From Fremontodendron californicum (lineage: Eukaryota; Streptophyta; Magnoliopsida; Malvales; Malvaceae): a stretch of 64,000 nt of DNA. Positions 32,300 to 44,744 of this stretch are shown one piece after another. The translations under genes and the position numbers were made by a program. The stretch spans positions 10,212,001-10,276,000 of the forward strand of contig JAULJL010000028.1 of NCBI GenBank assembly GCA_030761205.1, written 5' to 3'. Position 1 is the stretch's first letter; each line of letters starts with the position of its first letter. Under the pieces are notes generated by a model, which did no database searches, was not told the origin of the DNA, and worked only from the letters and a program-made list of their open reading frames with translations.

Positions 32300-35200
32300 T
32301 TGAAGATTTGTTGAAAATTACCCTAACGATTTTGAGAAGATGCGAATGCTTTTTGATGCAGATGCAGGTGTTGAATAAGACACGAAATGACTTAAACTGG
32401 TGCAAATGTCTTTAATGCAAATGTAAATGACTTGGATTGATGCCCATGTTTCATGATGCAGATGCCCCTACTAATTGTGTTCATGTAACTGGTTTATGAA
32501 TGGTGTAACTACAATTACCACACAGTAATGAAAATGCAATGATTCTAGAAATGATGCAATTGCTTGAGATGACACAAATACGAATTCCATGAAGAATGTA
32601 AATGTAAAGGTAAAATACAGATGCTTATGGAATAATGCCAATGCAAATACCCATGAATGATGCAAATGCTTGCCGACACTGTGCAGATGCAAAAGCTCGA
32701 GAAAGAGATGAGTGCTCATGAGTGATGCAAGTGCCCCCGGCTGTTTTTCTAGACTTTGGCTTAGCCTTTCAAATTCATTTTTCCTCTTCAAATCAGAGTA
32801 TATCTTCAATTCATTTTGGCTATTCTCTTTGCCCCAACAGTTTTTCAAACTTTCATCAACAGAGATCTGAACCGGGTTCTATTTCTTCTTCTCATATCTG
32901 GAAGTCAAGATCTATCCTGGCAGTTCTACACCTTTGAGTTAGAAAAATCCTTGTCTCATGCCAACATCAAAATGGGTATTTCAAAAAAATCTTTTTATTT
33001 GTTTTCGCATTTTGAAAACTTCTGAACAAAAAATATTAACCCCACAATGTGTGATGTACAAATCTTTTGAAGACTGATGATCATTGTTAGAAATTTCTCT
33101 AAGTATCAATCTGGGTTTTTTCAACTGGATTGGCAAGGCTTGGTATAACAAGATTTTGGCTTTTCCAGGAAAACTTCATGACAAAAATGTATATCCCTTC
33201 TAGGCTCACAAATGGAACAGTTTTTATAAATCATGAATTCATTGAGAACCAAACAAATTCAACATTCTTTTAGTTTCCATATCAAGGCATTTTGTCAAGC
33301 ATCAAGATTGGCTGGGATGTTTAAACCGGAAAGTTTAATCTTGGGAAAAAAGTTTCAGTTTTTGAAGACAATCCTCCGAATGAGAGCTGACAATTTGGGG
33401 GGTTCAGGAATTCCTAGATGTTCCTCGATGACCACTCCTTTAATAAGATCTTTTCTTTTGGGGTATCGACACTATCATAGATGACATCGAAAATTTCCAA
33501 ATTTACTCTAGACCGCCCATTTTTGGGTTTTCGCCCTAGAGTCCCCTTCTTTCCATATATATATATATATATTTTTTACCATACACTTGAGAATTCTAAA
33601 TTCTTCCTTAGTGAAATGATAATTCGATGAAATGGGATAAAATCTGAGGAAAAACCTTTCAAATTAAATATTCATGCTTGATCAAAATGGACTTCTAAAG
33701 CACGTAATGTAGGCCATGGCTCAGGGTTCAGAAAGAAAGGATAAATAGGCCCAAAATATGTGTTTGAGGGTAATCAGATCAAGGATCATTTCTTGAGGAG
33801 GATTCTCTTTGAAGCATTTGTCCCTTCTTGGATATTTCTTTCCTTTTGACTTTTGTGTCTTTCTTTCCTCGCTCTTGGCTTTCAATTTGCCATGTATTTC
33901 ACACATTTTGTTTTCTTTTTTATTGTGTTTCTCTTGGCTTTCATTTCGCCATCTTTTCCTCTTCTTTTTTCTTTGACAGAGTGCGCCCGTATTTATTCGG
34001 GGATCCATTTGCTTTTTTTTCTATCCTTGAGCTGTCACTCATTTCTCAATGATCTTTGAAAAGATCTTTCCTCGCATTTGCCCCCCAGTATAGAGGGTAA
34101 TCCTTGATCAGGGTTCAAAGAAGAAAGAATTCTTTTGGCTCAAAAGGGGTGACTATGGAAATTTTTTTTTGTGCGAAAGGGATATGAAAGATGGCCATTT
34201 CTCATGTCAAGCACAAATATTCACATTGAAAAGCAATTCCCACGGGAAATAGATATTCAGAATTTTATTTTGCACTTTGGAATCATCCGAACTCTCATAT
34301 GCATGATATCACGATTTTTCTTTTTCTTTTTTTCTTTTTTTTTTTTTTGTTTTTTTCGTCGCATGCCCCCAATGATTCATGCATTAGCCCCTCCTTCTTC
34401 ACTATGTATCCATCATTTCCACATATGATGCCCCAATTTGATTAACCATGCGAATTTGTATCAACGAGGAACATCGCAAGTCTAGGTCTGCTTTGAAAAG
34501 GCTGAGTTTCCAATCTGAGTTCTTTGAAGAGACAAGGAAAACATGACCCAAAAACAGGTTTTCTCTGGGACAAGGGATAATCTAGTTTAATCATTGTGCC
34601 CCAAGGTGTCAATCATGAAGTGATGTCTAGGCAATTAGTGTTTTGTGGTTATTGGAAAAGGTCATAAATGGTTTTAGCACAATCTTGACACACACCAAAT
34701 TATCAAAATCTAGACTCTTGAAAGAATGTCTCATTTGTTTGAATTTCAAAGAATTCGAAAAATTTGAAAAAGTTCGTTCCTTTGTTCATAGCCTAGACTA
34801 AGATCTACGTCTTTGCTTATTCTGTGATGACAATGGTTTTATGAAGTCAAATCATTCATATTCCTTGAAGCATTAGGTCTTTCAAGTGATCTTGGTTCAA
34901 AAGATTTAGGCTTAGGAAAGCCTAAAAGAGAGGGCTGAAGGTATTGAGTCATTTCTAACAATGATCATCAATCTTCTCAAGACTATCCATTATTAAAACT
35001 TCCTTAATGCTTGTTTTTGTAAATTCACGTTTATTTAAAACACAACAAACACAAAGCATTTAAAATTCATTTAATTCATGTAGATGTTAACATGAGACAA
35101 GTGCTTTCATCATCACAGTGTATAAAACTACATGCGTCAAAAATGCTCCTATTGACATCCTTCAAAGGTAGTAATTCTCCCCCTAAAACCCTGAAAGAAA
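32300..35200. other. Long non-coding inside region, element 3' half
   Basis: No pol domain is visible on either strand. The stretch 32340-32730 has imperfect short repeats of ATGATGCAAATG type. Then comes mixed sequence with a few short frames without family match, including a short TATATA tract at 33555. The region is about 2.9 kb of apparent spacer. Confidence 0.6.
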
Positions 35201-35211
35201 CTGATTTAGGG

Positions 35212-36627
35212 CTAAACGGCCTTCCATTGATTGATAAGCTCCGGTGTCAAAATACCATTACGGATAAGACTTTCAATCCTTTCCTTCAGTTGTCTGCATT
35301 TTTCAGTTGAATGCCCAACTACCCCTAGGTGATAATCACACTTGCTGTCAGGGTCATAACTCCTTGCTGATGGATTCGGAGCTATTTTCAAAGGTACCGG
35401 GGTAAGGTACTGATTCTTTATTAGTAATGGCAGTAAGTCAGGGATGGGGATTGGAATTCTTTCTTGATTTTCCCGCGATCGTTTTCTGGAAGTAGGCCTT
35501 GTTGCAAGGGCTGGTATAGGATTAGATGTTTGGGTAGGTAGGTAAGGATAAAGGCTTGGAGATACCTCAGTAGGGTAACATGATTGGTATGAGGGAAATT
35601 GGGAATATGGGATGAAATCTCCCATAGTTTGGACATCTTTCTCTTTCTTTCTTGGTGCCTTATTTCTCTCGGTATTGGATGTTCTTTCTCTTTCAAGTTT
35701 CCCACTATTGATAGCATTCTCAATCATCTCCCCTGAAATTACCATGTCCGCAAAATTCTTCGAAGCATTGCCGACGAGTCTGTCATAGTACGGGGCCTGC
35801 AGTGTATTCACAAAAAGGAGAGTGATTTCCTTTTGTGTCAAGGACGGTTGTACTTGGGCAGCTAGGCTCATCCACCGTTGTGCATATTCTTTGAAGCTCT
35901 CAGTAGCTTTTTTCTCCATATTTTGCAAAGTGAGACGATCAAGTGTCCTGTCGGTCATATGGTTGTACTGGTTTAGAAAAGCCCTAGCCAAATCATTCCA
36001 AGAGCGAATCTGATCCTTGCTCAACTGACTATACCACCTAATTGCGGACCCGCTGAGGCTATCCTGAAAGCAGTGAATTAAAAGCTTATCATTATCTATC
36101 TGACTTGTCATCTTTCGGCAGAACATAGTGATGTGGGCTGATGGATCGGTCGTCCCGTCATATTTCACAAAGTCAGGGATCTTGAACTTAGGAGGAATGA
36201 CTAAATCGAGGACCAAGCATCGTTCTTTCGCCTTTACACTCCCGAATACATCTGTTCTTTCTATTGCCCGGAGCCTTTCATCTAACAACTGATATTTCCC
36301 TTGGGAATCTGCCAACTCGACCTCATTTACTGCAACCCTTTTCAACTTTGCCTGTTCAGCCGGATCATCTGATTTTAGGACATTGACGGGGTTAACAGTG
36401 TTCTGGGCATCACTTATTGCTACCTCATCTTGGCCCTTTTGTACCTCTAACCCTTCTCCGGCGACAAAGTTTTCGGTGTATCCTTTTCCCTTCATTACAG
36501 CAGACATTAGCTCCATCAGTTTAGTCATCTGATCCTTAGATTCTGCTTGAGATTTTGCTAGCTGTTCTCGCAATTCTCTCTGTTCCCTTTCCATTTTTTC
36601 CATTCGGGCAACTTGTTCATCCTCCAT
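35212..36627 (-). CDS. Gag polyprotein of Tat/Ogre-type retrotransposon (471 aa)
   Basis: Gag builds the virus-like particle that packages retrotransposon RNA in the cytoplasm. The N-terminus (residues 1-45) is a charged coiled coil (MEKMEREQRELREQLAKSQA). Residues 150-300 carry the Retrotrans_gag capsid core: PDFVKYDGTTDPSAHITMF, then IRWYSQLSKDQIRSWNDLAR and FLNQYNHMTD. The C-terminus has the unusual zinc-knuckle-like CDYHLGVVGHSTEKC (430-444) typical of the Tat/Ogre group. The frame is intact from ATG to stop, but protease and polymerase do not follow. It lies 830 bp downstream, in element direction, of a second shorter gag-like frame. Because the LTRs are nearly identical, this gag may still be made, and could serve in trans. 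Confidence 0.88.
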   Translation of the reverse strand: MEDEQVARMEKMEREQRELREQLAKSQAESKDQMTKLMELMSAVMKGKGYTENFVAGEGLEVQKGQDEVAISDAQNTVNPVNVLKSDDPAEQAKLKRVAVNEVELADSQGKYQLLDERLRAIERTDVFGSVKAKERCLVLDLVIPPKFKIPDFVKYDGTTDPSAHITMFCRKMTSQIDNDKLLIHCFQDSLSGSAIRWYSQLSKDQIRSWNDLARAFLNQYNHMTDRTLDRLTLQNMEKKATESFKEYAQRWMSLAAQVQPSLTQKEITLLFVNTLQAPYYDRLVGNASKNFADMVISGEMIENAINSGKLERERTSNTERNKAPRKKEKDVQTMGDFIPYSQFPSYQSCYPTEVSPSLYPYLPTQTSNPIPALATRPTSRKRSRENQERIPIPIPDLLPLLIKNQYLTPVPLKIAPNPSARSYDPDSKCDYHLGVVGHSTEKCRQLKERIESLIRNGILTPELINQWKAV

Positions 36628-36639
36628 AGCACCGGCCTG

Positions 36640-37440
36640 TATTAAAAGTGTACTCAGTACTTCTTCTGATTTGAAATGGAAATTCTTTCAAAGACTCCTA
36701 AAGCCAAGCCAACTTCTATTTTATTTCCCCCAAATGTATGTCATGATGAATGAGCCATGAATGCAATTTCATGCATGTGAAGCCTAAACAATATGATGTA
36801 TGGATATGTACAATGGAAACATGCTGACCATATATGTGATAAATGCAATCACAATGCCAACATGTTGCAAACAAAGAATAAACAAATCAACACATGAATA
36901 TATGCAATGACTGATCATGTGCATTTTAGCATGTTTCCCAATGAATGATCATATATCCTATGAATGCAACACGGTGTCAATTATGATACATGCAAACAAT
37001 GAATGATTGATATAGAGTATATACAAAGAAAATCATGCTAACCATGTGTGTCATGAATGCGACCTAATGCTAACATGATGTATGTAATAAGCAAATTAAT
37101 GCATGAACATATACAAAGAAATTATGCTGACTATGTTTGTTATGAATGCAACCTGACAAATAATTGATGGGATGCAAAATGCAAAGGGGAAGATATCACG
37201 GAGGAAATAAGAATCGGAGGAACTTAATCATCAACATCTTATAAATTTGAAGCATACTCAATTCATTCCCATATCAATGTTCACAATGGTATAAACCATG
37301 TTTTACAAAATTTGAGCAGTAGTTAAAACTGTCTTTACAAGCACTTTATTCTTCCTAGCATCCTAAGGCTATAAGAGCCGGCTACTGAAAAAGTGAAATC
37401 GTATTACATCATATAAGACCGAAGTCTTTCCACTTCAATG
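36640..37440. other. Spacer between the two gag-like frames
   Basis: It holds imperfect repeats of the kind AACATATACAAAGAAATTAT, GCTGACCATGTGTGTCATGA and GCAACC. Similar text occurs upstream of the first gag frame (38420-38760). This suggests that leader and gag were duplicated together. Confidence 0.55.
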
Positions 37441-37457
37441 CTGTAAATCTCCCAATC

Positions 37458-38408
37458 CTAATGGCGTTTTCCCAGTCCTTTATCAATCAGTGTCGTTGGA
37501 TCCAACCACTTGGCATCTATGAGAGCTTGCACTTTCCTTTTGACTGCTATACAATCTTCGATGCTATGGCCAACAATTCCACAGTGATAATCACATCTTT
37601 CATTTGGATTATACCACATTGGATATGGTGGTAACAGGGGTTTCAATGGGACACAGGCAACCATGTGATTTTGGATCAGTATAGGGAGGAGCTCTTGGTA
37701 GCTGATTGGAATGGGATCAAAATGCATTTGGGTCTTATTCTGGGATCGTTTCTTAGTCACACATGGCCTAGGAGTTGGGGCACTTGGTGGTAGCACTAAG
37801 GTTCGAACCGGAGTGTTTACATGGGGATGTGGCGGAACAGCATGGTAAGGGTATGGATTTGGACACGGGGCCTTTGGAGGTTGTACATAGCTCGAGGTTC
37901 CTATCCCAGGTACTGGATAAGGTGATTGATGAGGGAAATAGTATGAACTGGTAGTTGGTAACGATGGAGTGGGATTCAGGAATCCCGTAGTGGTCGTCCC
38001 AATGGACGATTGGACCATAGTAGGGTGGGGATACTGGTTTGGACCTAGAACAGTTTGCAGGTATGGTACTGGATTCGAGGTTTCTGTCTTTGGTATCAGG
38101 CTTTCAGGTTTAATTATTTTCATGATTTTGTCCACAATTTCATCAGGATTGCAACCTTTGTGGCATTGACAAGTGCAGGATCCAGCAAGGATTGTATGTT
38201 CTGGACCTAATGGTTTTGGTTGATCCGAAGATGATGCGAAGCCCTGAGAAAGTTCACCTTTACTGTTACCCATATCCTCAACCATTTTCAGCAATTTGGC
38301 AAGTTGTTCCTTCACCTCTCGGATTTCATGTCCATATTCATCTTGATTGCGTTCCAAAGCACCCAATCGTTCCTCCGATTCATTCCTCATATCTCGAACC
38401 CCTTTCAT
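37458..38408 (-). CDS. Second gag-like protein without capsid core (316 aa)
   Basis: It starts with a coiled coil (EERLGALERNQDEYGHEIRE, residues 12-31, continuing to about 45), has a Cys-rich CTCQCHKGC (78-86), a Pro/Tyr-rich middle (110-210) and the same C-terminal block as the 471-aa Gag: ISYQELLPILIQNHMVACVP then CDYHCGIVGHSIEDC (272-286). The capsid core (DGTTDP and IRWY blocks) is missing. So it shares ends with the full Gag but lacks the middle. The frame is intact. It is the first frame after the primer site and so probably the first translated. Role unknown; it could be a truncated relic or a modified Gag partner. Confidence 0.7.
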   Translation of the reverse strand: MKGVRDMRNESEERLGALERNQDEYGHEIREVKEQLAKLLKMVEDMGNSKGELSQGFASSSDQPKPLGPEHTILAGSCTCQCHKGCNPDEIVDKIMKIIKPESLIPKTETSNPVPYLQTVLGPNQYPHPTMVQSSIGTTTTGFLNPTPSLPTTSSYYFPHQSPYPVPGIGTSSYVQPPKAPCPNPYPYHAVPPHPHVNTPVRTLVLPPSAPTPRPCVTKKRSQNKTQMHFDPIPISYQELLPILIQNHMVACVPLKPLLPPYPMWYNPNERCDYHCGIVGHSIEDCIAVKRKVQALIDAKWLDPTTLIDKGLGKRH

Positions 38409-38419
38409 GCAAATGAAAA

Positions 38420-39920
38420 TGTCATGAGATTAAGATTATGAATGTACATGCTCTATTCCTATGTGCATGAATAAACTGATGATAATGCATGAACATATAC
38501 AGAGAAATTATGATGACTATGTATGCTATGGATGCAATCTAATGCCAGGTATATACAGATAATGACTATGCATGTCATAAACGTGTCCTACAATGAATGA
38601 CCATGCATGCTATGATGTCAAAATGATACATGCTAAGAATAAATGAATTAATACAAAGGTAGGTACAAAGAATGACCATGTATATCACAAATGTATTCTA
38701 TAATGAATAATCATGCATGTTATGACTGTAACACGATATCGAAATGACACAAATAAATTAACCAATGATTACACGAAATTGGTGAGACCTAAATCTTGAT
38801 TATTCAAAAATCTCATTATGCAAGATTTGCCTCCTAATTTATGATTTTTTTTAACATGCTTTTTTTTGTGTTTTTTTTTTTTATTTATGAAAAACAAATC
38901 ACATTATTTTCAAAAGAATTTCAGGGTGGATCCCACTATGGTACCATATGCAAATGTTCATGTGACACTACCTGTTTTATGAAATCATCAAATGAAATTA
39001 CCAACTGTTTATTGCAAAGAATGAGATCAATAACACAACCAAAAATGTACACACTCTATTCACACATGTATGAAATGTGCAACATGCAAAATGCTTAAAA
39101 AAGATTTTTTTTTTTTTAAAAACAGCTAATGAACATCTGCCCCAGCAATATCTGCTTATTTAGGCATCACGATGCCTTCGAGGCGGAGTATCACATTTAT
39201 TACGGGCGATGTACGTACATCGTTGCCTGATCTACCACACTTATTCGGAGTGTAAAACAGGTAACAAAAAGTTTAGAAATGTCCCTCCATGTGTTCCTAT
39301 TTTTGGTATATCTAACGGAAATTCGGGATGGCTTCGCCTAGGTTCACTATATGAGGGTGAATCGGTTCTAAGGCCCCGAATTGTTCCTCACTGTCGCTGG
39401 TGAAGGCTAGTAAGGCACCCCGATAAAAGCGGGTTCAATCCGTTAGAGTATATTTTCCTATGCCCGTACGGAGGATTATCACGAAGGCAATAGGTACTTT
39501 ATACTCCGAAAGTGTTTCACTAGCCCATACGGAGGATCATCACGAAGGCGTAGTTACTTTACTCCCACTTAAAAGGACGGAACCCGGGTAGAGGATTCAT
39601 GTTATGCAAATGCACGTGTAGTGTGTGTGGAGGAATAATAAACCTTTCACCACCTATTCTACAAACCTTATTCTAAATGCCCTAGCAATTAAAACATTCA
39701 AGAATAGTGTAACGCATTAACCAACAAGCAATTATAATATACAACCTTAAATAACTAGAGAACAAAAATAAAATGCATGCACATGAGTATGAACATATTT
39801 AAAAATATTTTATTATTTTCAAAATTCTCCTTATTAAAAAAATGTGGGAATTAAAATTAAATACCAATTAAACCAACAAAACCGAGACTTTGATAACACA
39901 CGACTAATTCTAGGCCTGAC
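38420..39920 (-). other. Long leader (5' untranslated region) of the retrotransposon
   Basis: From the primer site to the first gag frame there are about 1.5 kb without a long frame. The phrase CCCRTACGGAGGATYATCAC is present twice (39463-39482 and 39523-39542), each followed by GAAGGC. T-rich runs lie at 38860-38885 and 39103-39117. Confidence 0.6.
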
Positions 39921-39931
39921 TCTCTTATATG

Positions 39932-39949
39932 TCCCCAGCGGAGTCGCCA
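39932..39949 (-). promoter_or_regulatory. Primer-binding site of the young retrotransposon
   Basis: On the minus strand TGGCGACTCCGCTGGGGA lies three bases after the LTR end. It begins with the TGG that pairs with a tRNA CCA end. I believe that this type of site occurs in Tat/Ogre elements (tRNA-Arg like), but the tRNA match was not computed. Confidence 0.75.
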
Positions 39950-39952
39950 AGC

Positions 39953-42900
39953 TGTCGCAACCTAAAAAAAATAACGACGTCTCATCGCAAGACTTTATTA
40001 TTCGTTAGGCGTGACATTAAAAAAAAAAATCGAGGAAAAGTAGACTTAATTCCTCTAGAAAAATGAAGGTTTTGAAAATGACCTTAAAAAAAGACATGGA
40101 GTCGCCACCAATCTTTTTTAGCTAGGTGTGATCGGCCACCTATTAAAACCGGTTTTATAAAAATATTTTAAAAATTAATTAAAACATTTTAAAAACCAAT
40201 TTCAAGTCTGCGTTTTAAACCAGAGAAATCAAAGAAGCGGGTTCGGGAGTCGGTTACGTGTGGGGAAGGATTAGCACCCCCACAACGCCCGTATAAATCG
40301 GTACCTTATTAATCGTGTGTTATCTCAAGTCTCGGTAAAAAGTTGGTTTTAAATTTAGTATTTCAAGTTAATTCCCAATTTAAAAAAAAATAATTCCATT
40401 TTTTATTGAAAATGATCCGGAATTTATAAATTCAAAATTTTCCTATATTCCCCAACAAACGTGGCAAAATATAGAAATTTTTATTAGTTTTGGAAAACTT
40501 TCCGAATCATTCTCTTTTTGAAAGAAAGATATTACTTTATTAATGATAATTGATGATATTCCCTCCAGCAAACCCGGTAGAGAACTCATGAATTATTTTA
40601 ACTCGGGAATATCTTTATATTTTTTTTATTGAAAACCATTATCTTTTTTTGAAAACATTTAAAAGAAATGAATATGTATATGCATGACATAAATAAAATG
40701 ACATAGCAAAATCTAAATAATATAATACAACCTAAATGACATGACAAGTATGAATGGTATGGCATATAATTTAAATGACATGGAATAAAATAATGCTATC
40801 ATATAATGTGCATGAAAATAAAAATGCAATGCATGAAATGTATTTTTTCCTTTAATTAAGGAAATCCGTATATCTAACAAGATATCCGGCTACCTTAGGA
40901 AAATATGTCAAATTAAATATTCTAAAACCAAAATACTTTGTGATTGTTTGAAAACAATTTTGAGAAGCTTGAATAAAAACTGGGCTAAATTTTTTTAAAT
41001 GGCTCTAATTTCCTAAGTTTAAAAATCCAGACTTGACTACCCTTAACCCGAGACTTGAAAAACCATTTTTAGAGTTTAAAAAGGCTTAGAAACTACCCTA
41101 AGTCAGTAGCTAACCCTCCTAATCAGCCCACTCTAAGTAAATTAACCAAAACAGAAAAATGGTTTCTCTTTAAATTCAATTCTGACTCCACTGTCCAATT
41201 TTAATCCACGATTTTTTACCCTATTTTTAAAAATTCCAAAAATTCTGAAAACAATACTGGAGACTCAGGACATGTAAAACTACACGAGAAAAAATCGGCT
41301 TAATTTTCGAATCAAAGATGAATTCCCAGAAAAATCATAGATGTACGAGTTTTTGGAGGAGAAAAAAAAAAACTGCTTTGCCAACACATTTTTGCTTTTG
41401 ATAAAATCATTTAAAAACCAAAGTAAAAATATTTGAAACTCATAAAATGACTTGAAAGCAGTAGCTAAGACTCTTTGAAAGTTAGATAAAAATTGGCTAA
41501 ATAAAAAAAAATCACAAAGGTAGAGTAATCAATTTGACAAACTTAATTTTCCACAAGTGTGCTCAAGAGAGCATGATCTTGAACCATTAATTGGCTCAAG
41601 TCATTATTCAAGTGGCATGAACATGAAATGCATGAAACAATGCAGCAAACATAATGCATGAAATGCATGGATCTAAACCTAAATGTAAGGAAAATGCATG
41701 ACACAAATAATATGGCCTAGACCTAACATGAACTTGCATGGCATTTAATGTAACCTAGACCTAAGACATGCATGGCATTTTCACAAACACAAGGCATGCT
41801 TAATTCAAAAATCCAACCAAATATCATGCAAATGCAAAAACCTAACAACTAGCATGACAAAAATACAACACACAATGCAAAACACATGGAGTAGCCAAAT
41901 GGCCCCAAGCTTCAACAAGCATGGCATTTTCACAAACACTTGGTATGCTAGCATGAAAAACTAAGTCATAACACAAAAATCACACAAGCATTTTCATAAA
42001 CACTTAATATACTAAATCTAAAACATGCTCAAATTTAAACAACATAAAAACAGAAAATTAAAAATGCAAAAACATGATATCTAAGACATAAATGGCAATA
42101 AACAAAGCAACCAAATTAAATATAACTTAAGAACATGAAATAACATAATATTTAAAACATCAAAAAAAAAAAAAATAGCATAAACAATATGGTAAAATGA
42201 ATCAAAAACAACAACTTAAAATAAATAATGTAGGCCATTTGGCCATGGTGAGTTTATTGTAAAAACAAAATGTAAAAAAAAAATATACTTAAGAAAGGAA
42301 ATGAAGGAAGAAGAAGAAACATTATTTTAAAATGAAAACTCACCAAGTAGAGATTAAAATAGCAAAAAATAAGAATAGAAAATGAAAGTGCAAGAGTTGG
42401 TGCTCAAGAGCAACCTCAAGAAGCTAATATTTCAAGCTTTTCTCTTCAAACTTTCCTTTTTTTCTAAACTTTTCTTTTTTTTGCTCTCAACCAAGAAGAT
42501 AAAAAACTAAGAAAAACTAAGAGAAATCAACCAAAATGGAAAAGAAAAAACAAAATCTGCCTCCCTTCCCTTAGGGCTAGCCTTAATGCATGGTTATATA
42601 GCCTCCAAGATGTTGTCATTTTTGTGTAACCTAATTTCCATCAAATGGCCAATAATTCAAGATGAAAAGTCATGAAATTACCACCTTTAGATTAGCATCT
42701 CAGCCCTCTCAAATTACAGCTATGCAAAAATAATGTTGACATCTTTCTTAACCTATGTGGTTTAATCACCATGGCTTGATCAAAGAGAATGGTTAACTAA
42801 CTCTTGATTTTTAACCACTTGATTAAAAAAAAAAAAATTAGAAGCTTCCTCCTTTCTTTGGGCTAGGGCATGCCAGCACTTCTCTTTTCCAGCCCAACTC

Positions 42901-44242
42901 TGATTTTTTTGAAGGGCCAAAAAAGCCCTTTTCGGTTGCTTGGGTGAAATGACCATTTTGCCCCCCGGATGCAAATAAATATCAAACGGACTCCAAATTC
43001 AATTTTTATTTTTTTAATACTTCCAAAATAATAAAATATTGAGTTCTGGAAGTTTTCAAAATTATCCGAGTCCGTTTGCTATTTATTTGGATTTTTTCTT
43101 CCCAAAAATGCCCTTTTATGCCCCTACATTTTACCATTTTTTAAACGAGCTCCAAATCAAGATTTTTCTTCACCAATCTCTTCAAAATAATTAAAAAGTG
43201 TGATCTGGAAGCTTTCATAATTTTTGGAGCTCATTTGGTATTTTTTTGGGATTTATCGGCTTGAATTACTGCATAGGAGGCCCGGGATTTGGCCATTTTG
43301 CAAACGAACTCGGAATCAAGATTTTCTTTCGCCAATCTCTTCCAAATAATTTAAAAATGAGATTTGCCAAATTTCAGAATTTTTGGAGTCCATTTGCTAT
43401 TTTTCCGGGATTTATCTTTTTGAATTACTACATAAGAAGCCCGGGATTTGGCCACTTTGCAAACGAACTCGGAATCAAGATTTTATTTCTCCAATCTCTT
43501 TCAAATGATTTAAGAATGAGATTGACAAATTTTCCATAATTTTTGGAGTCCATTTGCTATTTTCCCAAATTTTTCCAATTTTACCCTTTAACCTCCGAAA
43601 CCCGGTTTTGCTCAAAACAAGTCCGATTTTCAGATTTTCTTCAATCTGAGCCTTGGGCCATCCTTTTTAATCATTCCTCATCCATTGGGGGCTTTGGTCT
43701 TACCAAGTCGGGCCATTTCTGTGATTCTTCCCGATTTCACCGAAATCCACTAAAAACCCTAATTCTCGGTTTTCTCCCGGATTGACTTTTTTTCGGTTTT
43801 TCTTGCAAGTGACTTCTCCATTACCCGTAGTCAGTGCTTATCTTTCATTTGGAACCTTCAATTTCGACCAGTTTGATCGTTTAAGCACTTTTCCCCAAAT
43901 TTCTCGGATTAGGGTTTCCTTTCTACTGAATCTCCAAATCCCAACTTCCGAACTCCATATCTTTCAATGTAGACCTCGGATTATCAAAATGCTTTCGCCA
44001 TTTTTCAATTGAACTTAAAATCTTGATTTTGAAAGTGGGTTGACTTTTTCATGTAGTTGACTTTCTGGGGTTGACTTTTTCGGGGTTGACTTTTTTTCAA
44101 GTTTGACTTTTTGTGCTCGCCCTCTTAAACTAAGTCTCGGAGTACCACCTGCAGGATGAAAACAGTCTTTTTACACTTGGGAACATCAATATGGGAAGAA
44201 AACATACCTGTTTAGTGGTCCGGACAAAATTAGGTGTGTACA
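39953..44242 (-). repeat. Upstream (5') LTR, 4290 bp
   Basis: This is the matching long terminal repeat, bounded by TGTCGCAACC and GTGTGTACA on the plus strand. Differences seen by eye from the other LTR are G for A near 40152, C for A near 41252, T for C near 41998, the length of A runs near 42830, and G for C near 44238. Confidence 0.93.
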
Positions 44243-44247
44243 AAGAG

Positions 44248-44740
44248 TATTCAAGAAACTCATTCGTTCTCTTAAAGATGCTCCATCGTCAAGTTTATTA
44301 AATGTTTTATAAAAATATCTCTTTTTAGGTTTTTAATTTTTACCTAATCTTTATTTTATCTTTATTATTTTATATCCTCATCCTTTAATTTTCACTATTT
44401 TTGTCAACTTAATTACCAAATGTTTTATTAAAAAGTAAATAAAAATTCTTTTTATTGGAATACTCTCAAAATTCTCTCAACACTTTTGGTGAAATTTTGA
44501 GAAAATTCCTCACCTAAGATTTTCAAGAAAATTACCACTTAGGTTTTCTTTAAATTCCATCATCGGAAGAATTTTCTCTTACTTTCAAAGTTTAGTTAAA
44601 TTTACATGATACAAATAATAATGCAATTATACAAGAAATTAAATTTACAAATTTATTAAATTATATTTTTATTTTTTACTGTCAAATATGCACATATTCT
44701 AAAAGTTAAATATGCATGTGTAAAAATAACTAGATAAATT
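44248..44740. other. Intergenic AT-rich DNA
   Basis: No gene is seen. It contains a small inverted pair around GAAAATTCCTCACCTAAGAT and later AGGTTTTCTTTAAATTCC, and no other structure. Confidence 0.5.
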
Positions 44741-44744
44741 TTTT

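Larger units (their letters stand above)
26423..44242 (-). mobile_element. Young non-autonomous LTR retrotransposon (LARD-like, Tat/Ogre-type gag)
   Basis: The element is 17.8 kb with LTRs of about 4.29 kb, flanked by a perfect 5-bp duplication AAGAG (26418-26422 and 44243-44247). On the minus strand the LTR starts TGTASACACCTAATTTTG and ends GGTTGCGACA. A primer site follows the upstream LTR and a purine tract precedes the downstream LTR. The 9.2-kb inside has two gag-like reading frames, long non-coding stretches and a tandem array. I see no protease, reverse transcriptase, RNase H or integrase. Size and lack of pol fit a large retrotransposon derivative; the gag type points to the Ty3 Tat/Ogre lineage. 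By eye the two LTRs differ at only about half a dozen sites plus A-run lengths, so the insertion is recent. Confidence 0.92.
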
